Origin: an uncultured Geobacter sp.
Lineage (GTDB): Bacteria > Desulfobacterota > Desulfuromonadia > Geobacterales > DSM-12255
Length of the DNA stretch: 64,000 nucleotides
Direction: 5' to 3'
Assembly: GCA_937860145.1 (NCBI GenBank)
Contig: CALMBF010000077.1
Coordinates: 21,021 to 85,020, forward strand
Positions 17,158-25,635 of the stretch are shown in pieces. The notes under the pieces are model-generated. The model did no database searches and had not been told where the DNA came from. It was given only the letters and a program-made list of their open reading frames with translations. Both the position numbers and the translations under genes were made by a program. How positions within the stretch are numbered: position 1 is the stretch's first letter; each line of letters starts with the position of its first letter.

Positions 17158-18287
17158 CGTGACTCCGAGTAAAAGTTATTGATAGCGTCGCAGACATACC
17201 CGACGTCGTCCGTTGTCAGCGTCGGTCCCATCGGCAGGCTCAGGACCTCCCGGTGAATGGACTCGGTACGGGGGAAACACCCCTCCCCCAGCTCCAGCTC
17301 CGCATAGGCCGGCTGCAGGTGGGGCGGGATCGGGTAATGGATCACGGTGCCGACACCGCAGCGGGAAAGATGCTGCTGCAATTCGTCCCGCCGCTTGCTG
17401 CGCACCACAAAGAGGTGCCACACCGGTTCCGCCCAGTCGGGGACAACCGGCAGAACCACCCCGCTCTCCTGCAACCGGGAGAGATACAGTGAAGCCATCT
17501 CGGCACGATGCCGGTTGTCACCGTCGAGGGTTGTCAGCTTCTCCCGCAGCAGCGCAGCCTGCAGCTCGTCCAGCCGGGAATTGAACCCCTTGACATCATT
17601 GTAATATTTCACCTTGGAGCCGTAATTGCGCAGGACGCGGATCTGCTCGGCCAGGGCCCCGTCGTCCGTCGTGACGGCACCACCATCACCCAGGGCACCG
17701 AGGTTTTTCCCCGGATAGAAACTGAACCCGGCCGCATCACCCAGTGATCCGGCTCTCCTCCCCTTATAGCGTGCACCGTGCGCCTGGGCGGCATCCTCGA
17801 TCACCTTCAGGCCGTGGCGTGCGGCGACCTCGTTGATACGGTCCATGTCAGCAGGCTGCCCGTAGAGGTGCACCGCCATGATTGCCTTGGTGCGCGGCGT
17901 GACAGCCGCTTCGATCAGCGCAGGGTCCAGGTTGCACGTGGCGGCATCGGGCTCCACGGGGACCGGCGTTGCCCCGGCGTAGGAGACGGCAAGCCAGGTC
18001 GCGATATAGGTATTGGCCGGAACAATCACCTCGTCACCGGCACCGATACCGTAAGCCCGGAGGATCAGATGGAGGGCGTCCAGGCCATTGCCGACCCCGA
18101 TCGCATGGCGTGCGCCGCAGTATGCCGCAAACTCCTCCTCGAAGGCGGCGAGCTCACGCCCCATGATGTACCAACCGCCCTCCAGCACCCGCTTGAACGC
18201 GTTCTCCAGTCCCGTTCGGTGTGCCGAGTTGACGGCCCCCAGGTCCAGAAACGGTATCTCCTGCCGGACACCACCCGGAATGCTCAT
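17154..18287 (-). CDS. DegT/DnrJ/EryC1 PLP aminotransferase, FdtB-like
   Basis: 377-residue sugar aminotransferase. The PLP lysine is K194 in [14 protein letters not shown], with [13 protein letters not shown] before it and [13 protein letters not shown] after it. The protein most resembles the FdtB/QdtB group, which aminates C3 of a dTDP-3-keto-6-deoxyhexose to give dTDP-Fuc3N or Qui3N. The coupled upstream gene is an FdtA-like ketoisomerase, which supports that role. The dTDP-sugar genes rmlA and rmlB are not in this window. An alternative role as a GnnB-type UDP-3-keto-GlcNAc aminotransferase for lipid A is possible because a GnnA-like gene lies at 34.7 kb. Confidence 0.9.
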   Translation of the reverse strand: MSIPGGVRQEIPFLDLGAVNSAHRTGLENAFKRVLEGGWYIMGRELAAFEEEFAAYCGARHAIGVGNGLDALHLILRAYGIGAGDEVIVPANTYIATWLAVSYAGATPVPVEPDAATCNLDPALIEAAVTPRTKAIMAVHLYGQPADMDRINEVAARHGLKVIEDAAQAHGARYKGRRAGSLGDAAGFSFYPGKNLGALGDGGAVTTDDGALAEQIRVLRNYGSKVKYYNDVKGFNSRLDELQAALLREKLTTLDGDNRHRAEMASLYLSRLQESGVVLPVVPDWAEPVWHLFVVRSKRRDELQQHLSRCGVGTVIHYPIPPHLQPAYAELELGEGCFPRTESIHREVLSLPMGPTLTTDDVGYVCDAINNFYSESR

Positions 18288-18700
18288 ATCCCCCCCGCTT
18301 TCACCTGCGTGATGAAGGTGGCATAGTCGCGGTAGTAATCATCCTCGTCGTACAGGTTCGAGGCGAGGACCATGCAGACGGAGCCGGAAGAGAAGTTATC
18401 CAGCTCCCGCCAGATCATGGGGCATACGTAGAGGCCGTAGTACGAGCGGTTCAAATGGAAGCGCCGTTTTTCATGGCCGTCGTCCAGCAGCACGTCGAAA
18501 CTCCCCGACATGGCCACGATCAGCTGGTGAAGCCCCTTGTGGGCATGCCCCCCCCGCTCGGCACCGCCAGGGACATCGTAGAGGTAATAGACCCGTTTGA
18601 TATCAAACGGAACGTGTCGCTCTCCTTCGATAAAGGTCAAATTACCCCGGGGATCTGAAATCTTGGGCAATTCGATAATGTTACAGTTAAAAATGCTCAT
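18284..18700 (-). CDS. dTDP-sugar 3,4-ketoisomerase, FdtA/WxcM-like cupin
   Basis: 138-residue cupin. FdtA/QdtA enzymes convert dTDP-4-keto-6-deoxyglucose to the 3-keto isomer before amination. Family features visible are [11 protein letters not shown] at the N-terminus, [10 protein letters not shown], the metal/catalytic His motif [11 protein letters not shown] (H52, H54, H58), and [18 protein letters not shown]. Length is normal. Its stop overlaps the aminotransferase start by four bases and its start overlaps the GNAT gene end by 14 bases. The three genes form one unit for an N-acylated 3-amino sugar. Confidence 0.92.
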   Translation of the reverse strand: MSIFNCNIIELPKISDPRGNLTFIEGERHVPFDIKRVYYLYDVPGGAERGGHAHKGLHQLIVAMSGSFDVLLDDGHEKRRFHLNRSYYGLYVCPMIWRELDNFSSGSVCMVLASNLYDEDDYYRDYATFITQVKAGGI

Positions 18701-19223
18701 ATAGCACCTGTGCAGGCAAATACTTTAAGTATTTTTTCTTGATGGACTCATATTGTGAAAGAGGCAGCTCGTAATAGACGTCAAGCTCATCAGATTTTAT
18801 GATTGTCGCTCCCATTCTTTCGTGGAAAGCTCTAACTTTGGTATTTTCAATACGTACATCGAAATGACAATGCTTGAATTTCAAGAAATAGAAGGCGAAC
18901 TCATACACCAACAAGGCAGATTCAATACCAGCGGTGGCAGGAGCGTCAGAACTCAATAACCAGCTTCCCCAGCAGAAAGAGTCACCGATAAAATCATAAA
19001 TGCGGACGGCCCCGCACGGTTCATCATCTTTGTTACAAATTATGAAATAATACTCAGTTTTTCTCGCTTCTCTAACTTTATAGTCAATCAACCAGTTACG
19101 TTGATTTTCTACATCAACCTTGGTCAAAAACTTGTTTTTCCGGTCAGCTCTCAAGTTCACCATGAATTCTGCGTCTTCGAGTTCCACTAACCGTAAGTTG
19201 ATATTTTTGCCGGTAATTTTCAT
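18687..19223 (-). CDS. GNAT-family N-acetyltransferase
   Basis: 178-residue protein beginning MKITGKNINLRLVELEDAEFM, a RimJ/RimL-like GNAT start; the 23 residues upstream in the same frame are not family-like. PCGAVRIYDF and HCHFDVRIENTKVRAFHERMGATII are the acetyl-CoA-binding and C-terminal GNAT motifs. Coupled to the FdtA- and FdtB-like genes, it probably acetylates or otherwise acylates the 3-amino sugar. This job is done in the known Fuc3NAc pathway by FdtC, an unrelated left-handed beta-helix enzyme. The gene is AT-richer than its neighbours, suggesting transfer or an old O-antigen-type origin. Confidence 0.82.
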   Translation of the reverse strand: MKITGKNINLRLVELEDAEFMVNLRADRKNKFLTKVDVENQRNWLIDYKVREARKTEYYFIICNKDDEPCGAVRIYDFIGDSFCWGSWLLSSDAPATAGIESALLVYEFAFYFLKFKHCHFDVRIENTKVRAFHERMGATIIKSDELDVYYELPLSQYESIKKKYLKYLPAQVLYEHF

Positions 19224-19349
19224 AAACGTCCCATTGCCCGAAGAAGTTCTGCTGTTCTGCTCACATTTATCGATGTTGTTTCCAAAAATCAAGCTCTCGC
19301 AGGTGGTTTCACTGCTATCACCTCAGCACATATAACACATTTGAATATT

Positions 19350-20402
19350 TCATGGCATCGTCTCCTGAATATGAAGGCTCTGTTTTATCGTCGCATCGAT
19401 TTGAGCATCCAGATTACCGGCAGTGAGCAGAACGCCTATCCCTTCATCTTCCTGCGTCTGCCTTCCGGTCATGATACGCATCAATGGAGTTGCGCGTTCC
19501 GGGTACAGATGATGGGCATCCATAAAGTTTCTCCTGTCCATGGTGAAACGGTTGACATACATGAAGTTGTATGCCCGTCCGAATGCTCTGACAATATCCC
19601 GAAGCCATCGATCATAGTCCGGTAACCTGCCGCTCTTTACGAGAAGGGCAAAGAGCTCCCTCGTCACGGGTGTGGTAAAAACCACAAACTCAACATTGGG
19701 ATGCCCCTCTTTGAGCTGTCGCAGGATAGTGTAATAATCCCGGTTATATCTGTAATCACCGTAAATGGTCTTAGCATACAAATCCAGCTGCTTGTTGAAC
19801 TGCCGGTCAGACTCTTCCTGTCCCATGAATTGGGTAACCTTATCGATCGTTACCCGATCATACTTGAAAACTTCCTTTTTCCCTCGCAACATCTTGAACG
19901 AGTATTTCAGAGCATTCCTGCCTATATATGGCGAAACGGTCTGAAACGGATCAACAACAGATGCGTGGTAATACCCGGGCGGTTTGGCATGCTCATGGGT
20001 AATGGCATTGCTGCCGTAAAAATCCAGTCCCAGAAAGACAACAACCCTGCCGTTTCCATTCTTCTTGAGGAAAAAGTCCAGATACTCTCCGGCTTCGTCC
20101 GGATACAACGATGGCAAAGCATAATTGAACAGCCTGTAAGGGAGAAAATCCTGTTGCCTGAACTGCTCTGCACGACTGCTTCCAAGGAGCAGAGCATCGT
20201 ACTTTTCATTACCGTGGTACAGGCGGTTGGTTTTCTGGACCCTGGTGTCAATGACCGGCACGTAACGGTTACCTGGATGAACAGAGCTGAATATCATCAG
20301 AGGGTCGAAATAACCGTTGAACGTTGCTATGGCCGCAAAGACGAAGAAAAGCAGCCCGATGCAGGAGAGGAAAAATTTTCGATAAACTTTGTTAGCTCTC
20401 AT
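19350..20402 (-). CDS. Membrane-anchored SGNH-hydrolase-like protein (first of two)
   Basis: 350-residue protein with one N-terminal membrane anchor (about residues 10-28) and a periplasmic SGNH-like domain. DALLLGSSRAEQF (S75/S76) resembles the nucleophile block, and FMDAHHLYPE (D295, H298) the DxxH block of DltD/AlgX-type acyl-transfer proteins. It is somewhat AT-rich compared with the region. It lies 17 bases downstream of a second SGNH protein and next to an MBOAT gene, so it probably takes an acyl group delivered by the MBOAT to a surface polysaccharide. It could instead be an esterase. Family and role are inferred from motifs and context. Confidence 0.75.
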   Translation of the reverse strand: MRANKVYRKFFLSCIGLLFFVFAAIATFNGYFDPLMIFSSVHPGNRYVPVIDTRVQKTNRLYHGNEKYDALLLGSSRAEQFRQQDFLPYRLFNYALPSLYPDEAGEYLDFFLKKNGNGRVVVFLGLDFYGSNAITHEHAKPPGYYHASVVDPFQTVSPYIGRNALKYSFKMLRGKKEVFKYDRVTIDKVTQFMGQEESDRQFNKQLDLYAKTIYGDYRYNRDYYTILRQLKEGHPNVEFVVFTTPVTRELFALLVKSGRLPDYDRWLRDIVRAFGRAYNFMYVNRFTMDRRNFMDAHHLYPERATPLMRIMTGRQTQEDEGIGVLLTAGNLDAQIDATIKQSLHIQETMP

Positions 20403-20419
20403 AATCAGGCATTCGTCGA

Positions 20420-21463
20420 TCAGGGGAACCGCACAACCGAAAATATCTTCTCCGATGCTTTCCAGCTGGAGTGGGTATCGTCGGCATAAAAAATATCCTT
20501 TTCCCCTTTTGCCAGCTCTTCCCTGAGCAGCTCCTTCGTGTCGATGTACTGGTACCGTTTTGCCAGGGGGCGCAAGAGTTCGAAAAACTGGCTTTCGGGG
20601 TACGTCGGACGGACCAGCCAGTTCCGGTACAGGGTGTATTTATCCACATAGGGCATATAGATCAGCCTGATGCCATGGGCGCTGAGTCTGTCGGCGAGCA
20701 TGTTCATGTTCTCGTTGAGCGCACCCACCTCTGCAGCACCGAACTTAGGTTTATAGGGCAAATAGAGCAGCTTGTCACCCTTTGTGACGGAAAAAAAATC
20801 ACCCTTCAGATCGGCAACGCGTACGTCACCGAACAGGCCATGGTCCGTGAACCTGAACCAGAGGGCATTGAAAAGAAACTTGAAGTTGCCGTTGTTTATG
20901 AACGACACGTCGGGAGGATGGGAAGCATGGGGGTACAAGCGGTACCCCCGGACCGTCTCAAGGGGCTCCACCCGGGAAAAATCGACCGGATGAGCCAACT
21001 CCTTGATGCCGCGTTCGCTTGCCTCTATGAGGACGTAGCGGGGACGGACCTTGTCGAGGAAGCCGTTGTTGAGAAACAGCGAGATCGTGGTGATGAAATC
21101 GACATCCTTGTAATGGTCGAGGTTGAGCACCGTCATGTCGTAGCGTGTCGCGATATAGTCCTGGTAATACCGGTTATACCCGCCACCGCCCCCCTGGGAA
21201 AAGGAGTCGCCGATCGTGACCATGTCGACCGGCTGGCCCGCGTACTCCTTGAGGGAGATATGGCGTCGCGGCAGGTCGACCCTGTTGTGCCGGGGCATCT
21301 TGGAACCAGGGATATACCCCATGCGGGTGAGATCGCCCCCGTCGAAGTGGGCATCGGTTATCAGGTCCTGGGTCCAGCTCTTCCAGATGACCCCGTTCAG
21401 GGCCACGAACACGACAAGCATCCCTGCAAGGATGAGTACCAAACGTTTATACCGCATATTCAC
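20420..21463 (-). CDS. AlgJ/AlgX/DltD-like SGNH acyltransferase-associated protein
   Basis: 347-residue protein with an N-terminal signal anchor (about residues 7-24). The domain has VTIGDSFSQGGGG (D86, S87; SGNH block I) and a C-terminal ADDTHSSW (D328, H331; DxxH block V), the catalytic set of the AlgJ/AlgX family that completes polysaccharide O-acetylation in the periplasm. It starts two bases downstream of the MBOAT stop, so translation is coupled. The expected partner is the MBOAT, which exports the acyl group across the membrane; this protein would transfer it to the glycan. Confidence 0.86.
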   Translation of the reverse strand: MNMRYKRLVLILAGMLVVFVALNGVIWKSWTQDLITDAHFDGGDLTRMGYIPGSKMPRHNRVDLPRRHISLKEYAGQPVDMVTIGDSFSQGGGGGYNRYYQDYIATRYDMTVLNLDHYKDVDFITTISLFLNNGFLDKVRPRYVLIEASERGIKELAHPVDFSRVEPLETVRGYRLYPHASHPPDVSFINNGNFKFLFNALWFRFTDHGLFGDVRVADLKGDFFSVTKGDKLLYLPYKPKFGAAEVGALNENMNMLADRLSAHGIRLIYMPYVDKYTLYRNWLVRPTYPESQFFELLRPLAKRYQYIDTKELLREELAKGEKDIFYADDTHSSWKASEKIFSVVRFP

Positions 21464-21465
21464 CG

Positions 21466-22938
21466 TCAGAATTGGAAATAGAGAAACTCGCTGACCTGGC
21501 TTATGTTCAGGAGCCCCCAGAAGGCAATCGTCACAAGCACGGCAAAGTGCTTCCAGTCGGGTTTCAGACCTTCGACGGCCTGCATCGAGTTCCGGCAGGT
21601 GACCGCGAAAACCAGGGCGAGCAGCGCATAGATGTACGTCCGGTCATTGCCGTTGATGCCATCGAGCCAGGAGCCGCTGAAGTTGACCCCCAACCGTTCG
21701 AGCAGGTGGACCTTCTTGAGTGAACGATGCATGGTGACCCCGTTGACCCCGGCCATCCCCGCGAAGACCTTCATGGCCCCCTCCAGGGACTTTGCCCTGA
21801 AGAAGACGAAGGAGGCGTTCACGAAGTTGAAGGTGATCAGCCAGGCGAGGAAACGGGGCATCGACAGTTTCCTCTTGCGCCAGATGTGGTTGATCACCAG
21901 TGCCGCACCGTGCAGCCCGCCCCAGATGATGAAGGTCCAGCCGGCCCCGTGCCAGATGCCGGATATCAGCATCGCCAGGAAAATGGCCGCCAGCGAGACA
22001 CCGAAGGTAATGCGGCCGAACGACCGGAGGATCGGGGCATAGAGGTAGGTGGTGACAAACTCCGTCAGGGTCATGTGCCACCGCTTCCAGAAATCGATGA
22101 TGCCGGTGGCCTTGTACGGGCTGTTGAAGTTGATCGGGAGCCGTATGTTGAACATCCAGCCGATCCCGACCGCCATGTCGCTGTAGCCGCTGAAATCGAA
22201 GTAGAGCTGCAGGGTATAGGAGAGGCTCGCCAGCCATGCCTCGAAGAACGTGAGCGATGGTGCGGTGTCGAAACCCGGCGTGGCCCAGGCGGCAAACTGG
22301 TCGGCGATGATCACCTTCTTGAACAGGCCGATGAAGAAGAGGGCAAGCCCGAAATAGAGGTTTTTCCAGTTGATCACTTTGTTCCTCAGGTGGTCGAACT
22401 GGGGCATCATCTCCTTGTGGTGGAGGATCGGTCCGGCCAGCAGGTGCGGGAAGAAGGTCACGAACAGCGCATAGTTCAGCAGGTTGCGCTCCTCCACGAG
22501 CCCCTCGTAGGCATCCACCAGGAAGGCGATCTGGGTGATGGTGAAGAAGCTGATCCCCAGGGGGAGCACGATCTTCAGCAGCGGCAGCCCGGTCCCGAAC
22601 AGGGCATTCACGTTGCCGATGAAGAAATCCAGGTACTTGAACCAGCAGAGGAGCAGGATATTGGCCGTCACGCCGACGACAAAGATCGCTTTCTTGGAAA
22701 CGAGCTTCCGTTTCAGGTCGTCGTACTCGACCAGCACTCCACCGATGGTGTAGTTGAACAGTATCGACCCGAGAATCAACGGCAGGTAGCGGACATCCCA
22801 CCAGCTGTAAAAGACAAGCGACGCAAACAGAAGCCACGACCTGGCCGCAACCGTCAACCGCCAGTGCAGCAGCAGGAAGTAGCCGACCAGTACCAGGGGG
22901 AGGAACGCGAAGATAAATACGAGGGAATTGAAGAGCAT
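21466..22938 (-). CDS. MBOAT O-acyltransferase (AlgI/DltB-like)
   Basis: 490-residue polytopic membrane protein of the MBOAT family, with an AlgI-like layout. SPYKATGIIDFWKRWHMTLTEF contains the first conserved His (H288), and LISGIWHGAGWTFIIWGGLHG the catalytic His (H330). Family enzymes move an acyl group from a cytoplasmic donor (acetyl-CoA or an acyl carrier protein) through the membrane to periplasmic SGNH proteins. Here a carrier protein gene lies 19 bases upstream and an acyl-adenylate ligase above it, so the donor is probably acyl-ACP as in DltB. The acceptor is likely the polysaccharide made by this cluster. Confidence 0.93.
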   Translation of the reverse strand: MLFNSLVFIFAFLPLVLVGYFLLLHWRLTVAARSWLLFASLVFYSWWDVRYLPLILGSILFNYTIGGVLVEYDDLKRKLVSKKAIFVVGVTANILLLCWFKYLDFFIGNVNALFGTGLPLLKIVLPLGISFFTITQIAFLVDAYEGLVEERNLLNYALFVTFFPHLLAGPILHHKEMMPQFDHLRNKVINWKNLYFGLALFFIGLFKKVIIADQFAAWATPGFDTAPSLTFFEAWLASLSYTLQLYFDFSGYSDMAVGIGWMFNIRLPINFNSPYKATGIIDFWKRWHMTLTEFVTTYLYAPILRSFGRITFGVSLAAIFLAMLISGIWHGAGWTFIIWGGLHGAALVINHIWRKRKLSMPRFLAWLITFNFVNASFVFFRAKSLEGAMKVFAGMAGVNGVTMHRSLKKVHLLERLGVNFSGSWLDGINGNDRTYIYALLALVFAVTCRNSMQAVEGLKPDWKHFAVLVTIAFWGLLNISQVSEFLYFQF

Positions 22939-22957
22939 CGGTCTAACGTTCCCCCTG

Positions 22958-23191
22958 CTACGCGAGCTTCCGGTTAATCAGATCCAGCATCTCTCCCACA
23001 TTCTTCAGCCGCTGAAGCTCACCCAGGGCAAATTTGATCTTGAAGCCTAGTTCAAGGGCAATGACCAAGTTCATGTGGGTCAGGGAGTCCCACTCCTCGA
23101 TGTCGTCGGCAGTCGTCGACCTGGTGAGCACGATCGACTCATCGTCGAATACCTGGCGGAAAATCGGGTTCAGCATCTCCAGTGTTATCAT
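22958..23191 (-). CDS. Acyl carrier protein
   Basis: 77-residue carrier protein. The attachment serine for 4'-phosphopantetheine is S36 in EEWDSLTHMNL, the usual DSL motif. It is acidic, helical and of normal ACP length but diverges from fatty-acid AcpP, so a dedicated carrier is likely. It sits six bases downstream of the acyl-adenylate ligase and 19 bases upstream of the MBOAT. This mirrors DltC between DltA and DltB functions. A phosphopantetheinyl transferase would have to come from elsewhere in the genome. Confidence 0.92.
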   Translation of the reverse strand: MITLEMLNPIFRQVFDDESIVLTRSTTADDIEEWDSLTHMNLVIALELGFKIKFALGELQRLKNVGEMLDLINRKLA

Positions 23192-23197
23192 TTCTGT

Positions 23198-24811
23198 TCA
23201 CTCCTCCAGTGTTGAAATATCCCCGGCATCCTGGCCGAGGTACTGCGCCTTGAGAACCCTGCGCATGATCTTGCCGCTTTTGTTTTTCGGCACGGACGGC
23301 ACCCCAATGACCTCCTGAGGTATGGCCAGGGAAGAGAGCCTGTTGGCCACGTGGATGCGGATCTTCAGCTCCAGTTCCGCGGTAAGGTCGATGCCGCGGT
23401 GGAAATGGACGTACGCCACCACCTTCTCGAAGAGCAACTCGTCGGGTACGCCGATCACCCCCGACTCGGCCACCTCGGGCAGTTCCAGCAGGGCGCTTTC
23501 GACCTCGAAGGGGCTCACCAGGTGCCCGGAGGTATTGATGACGTCATCGCTGCGGCCGAGGAACCAGAAATAACCGTCCTCGTCCTGCCAGGCCATGTCG
23601 CCCGTGTGGTAGTAACCGTTCCTGAACTTGCTTGCATAGGCTGTCGGGTTGTTCAGGTAGGTGATGAACATGGAATCCCACCCCTGTTTCACGCAGAGGT
23701 TCCCGTGCTCCCCGGGGGAACAGATGGTGCCGTCGTCGGCCACGATGGCGGGTTCGACCCCGGAAATCCTCGTCCCCATGGAACCGGGCCGGACCGGAAG
23801 ACCGGGACGGTTCGCGATCATGATCGCCCCGGTCTCGGTCTGGAACCAGGTGTCGTAGATCTCCCTGCCGAACGTTTTGCCGGCCCAGGTCATCACCTCG
23901 GGGTTGAGCGGCTCGCCCACGCTGCATATGTGCCGCAAGGCGGGGAGGTCGACCCCTTCGTAGGTCTCCCCATCCTCCCTCATCAGCATTCTCAGGGCAG
24001 TCGGCGCCGTGTACCAGACCGTAACCCCCTCCCCTGCCAGCAGGTCCATCCAGTTGCCCGCATCGTACCCTCCACCGTAGTGGACCTGAGTCACCCCCAG
24101 GCTCCACGGTCCGATGATGCCGTAGGACGTCCCCGTCACCCACCCCTGGTCGGCGGTACACCAGAAGATATCGTCCGGTGTAAGCCCCAGGACCTCGCGG
24201 CAGGTCCTGCTCTGCTGGAGGATGCTGCCATGACGGTGCAGGACCCCTTTCGGCTTGCCGGTGGAACCCGACGTGTAGTGGAGCACGGAGGGGGTGCCGG
24301 CGGATGTTGCGGGAGTTTCGAACGTTGCGGCGGCAGCGTCCATGAGCCGGGCATAGCTCAGGACATCGTCTGCGAGATGGTCCGCCACATCGACGAGGAT
24401 GACATGGCGCAAGTGGGGCAACCGGGGACGAATCCTCTCGACCTTCTTGTACAGGCTCCGTTTCGTGACCAGCACCTGTGCCCCCGAATCGCCCAGGCGG
24501 TCGAGGAGGGCGTCCTCACCGAAATTGGAGAAGAGCGTGCCGGTTATCATCTCCCTTTTCAACGAACCGAGGAAAACGAAGAACTGCTCCATGCATTTCG
24601 GCAGGAACGTACAGAGCAGGTCCCCTTTTCCCATTCCCAGGGAGCTCAGGACGTTGGCAAAACGGTTGGACTGCTCGTCCAGCTCGGCAAAGGTGACGTC
24701 CGTCCGTTCGAACTGGGGGGAAATCCAGCGCATGGCGACCTTGTCGGCAAGGCCGTTCTCGCAGATCTTCCCCGTACAGAGATAGGCGATATTGTGGTTG
24801 TCAGCTGACAT
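23198..24811 (-). CDS. Acetyl-CoA-synthetase-like acyl-adenylate ligase
   Basis: 537-residue ANL-superfamily enzyme that would activate a carboxylic acid as acyl-AMP and pass it to a thiol. The P-loop LHYTSGSTGKPKG lies at about residues 177-189, and TADQGWVTGTSYGIIGPWS and WYTAPTALRMLM are close to acetyl-CoA synthetase. DTWFQTETGAIMI and the catalytic lysine K514 in KNKSGKIMRR are intact. The start at 24811 (MSADNHNIA) is preferred over a longer frame. Coupled to an ACP and MBOAT, it probably loads a short acyl group (acetyl, propionyl or similar) on the ACP. CoA as acceptor is the main alternative. Confidence 0.88.
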   Translation of the reverse strand: MSADNHNIAYLCTGKICENGLADKVAMRWISPQFERTDVTFAELDEQSNRFANVLSSLGMGKGDLLCTFLPKCMEQFFVFLGSLKREMITGTLFSNFGEDALLDRLGDSGAQVLVTKRSLYKKVERIRPRLPHLRHVILVDVADHLADDVLSYARLMDAAAATFETPATSAGTPSVLHYTSGSTGKPKGVLHRHGSILQQSRTCREVLGLTPDDIFWCTADQGWVTGTSYGIIGPWSLGVTQVHYGGGYDAGNWMDLLAGEGVTVWYTAPTALRMLMREDGETYEGVDLPALRHICSVGEPLNPEVMTWAGKTFGREIYDTWFQTETGAIMIANRPGLPVRPGSMGTRISGVEPAIVADDGTICSPGEHGNLCVKQGWDSMFITYLNNPTAYASKFRNGYYHTGDMAWQDEDGYFWFLGRSDDVINTSGHLVSPFEVESALLELPEVAESGVIGVPDELLFEKVVAYVHFHRGIDLTAELELKIRIHVANRLSSLAIPQEVIGVPSVPKNKSGKIMRRVLKAQYLGQDAGDISTLEE

Positions 24812-24864
24812 GGGTCTTCCCCCTGAAAATAGCTCTGGTTCCCCGTTTACCGGGGAGATGGTAC

Positions 24865-25635
24865 TCATGCCGGACCAGCCCAACCGCTCCCGACAAGGAC
24901 CTCGCGCAGGGAGTGCACCGATGTCCCGGGATCGAGCCGAGGGATGGCAAAGGGGTTACCCCCCGGCCGTGCTACACCGGCAGCGGTCGTCAGCAGCGCC
25001 GTGTAACCCGCGTCGCGGCCCCAGGACTCCCCCTCCGCGGGGATACTTCCATATGGCCAGCAGAAGCAGTCCGCAGCCACACCCAGGTTGGCAGCCAGGA
25101 GTGCGCGCGAGTGGAGCAGCTCATGCATGACCTCATCCCGGGGCAGATCCGCACAGCGGGGATGGGTGTGGGAATGGGGGTAAAACCCGGCGAGGCCGCT
25201 GCGGTGCATCTCCCGGGCCGTCTCCCAGCCGATGACGACCCGGCCGGCCTCCCCTTGCCGTATGGCCTGCTTCGCCCCCTCGTGGTCGGGGAGAGCTCCC
25301 GGCGCGCTGTTGTGAGCGGCTGTAGCGGCAGCGGTGCGCGCAGTGATGAGAAAGAAGCTCCCCCGCAGGCCGAATTCCCGCAGGACCGGAAAGGCATACT
25401 GGTAATTGTCCAGCCAGCCGTCATCGAAGGTAAGGACCACCGCCGGTCGCGTGAGCCGCAGGCTCCCTGCCATGAAAGCCAGAAGTTCCCCCAGGGAGAG
25501 AGACTCATACCCCGCCGCCACGAGCCAGGCCATCTGCTCCCGGAAAACGTCAGGGGTGACGGTGACCAGGTCCCCCTCGTGGGGGTTCACGTGGTGGTAC
25601 AGGAGGACCGGCACGGATGCGGGCACGCCCTTCAC
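24865..25635 (-). CDS. Polysaccharide deacetylase (NodB domain)
   Basis: 256-residue carbohydrate esterase family 4 protein. Motif 1 is VVLTFDDGWLDN (D71, D72) and motif 2 is YPHSHTHPR, together giving the metal-binding Asp-His-His; the C-terminal FAIPRLDPGTS fits the family. No signal peptide is visible at the chosen start, so the enzyme may act in the cytoplasm or lack its leader. Substrates are N-acetylated sugars in glycans. It overlaps the downstream GT2 gene by four bases. Together with the ligase-ACP-MBOAT-SGNH set, it suggests that acyl groups on the glycan are both added and removed. Confidence 0.9.
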   Translation of the reverse strand: MKGVPASVPVLLYHHVNPHEGDLVTVTPDVFREQMAWLVAAGYESLSLGELLAFMAGSLRLTRPAVVLTFDDGWLDNYQYAFPVLREFGLRGSFFLITARTAAATAAHNSAPGALPDHEGAKQAIRQGEAGRVVIGWETAREMHRSGLAGFYPHSHTHPRCADLPRDEVMHELLHSRALLAANLGVAADCFCWPYGSIPAEGESWGRDAGYTALLTTAAGVARPGGNPFAIPRLDPGTSVHSLREVLVGSGWAGPA

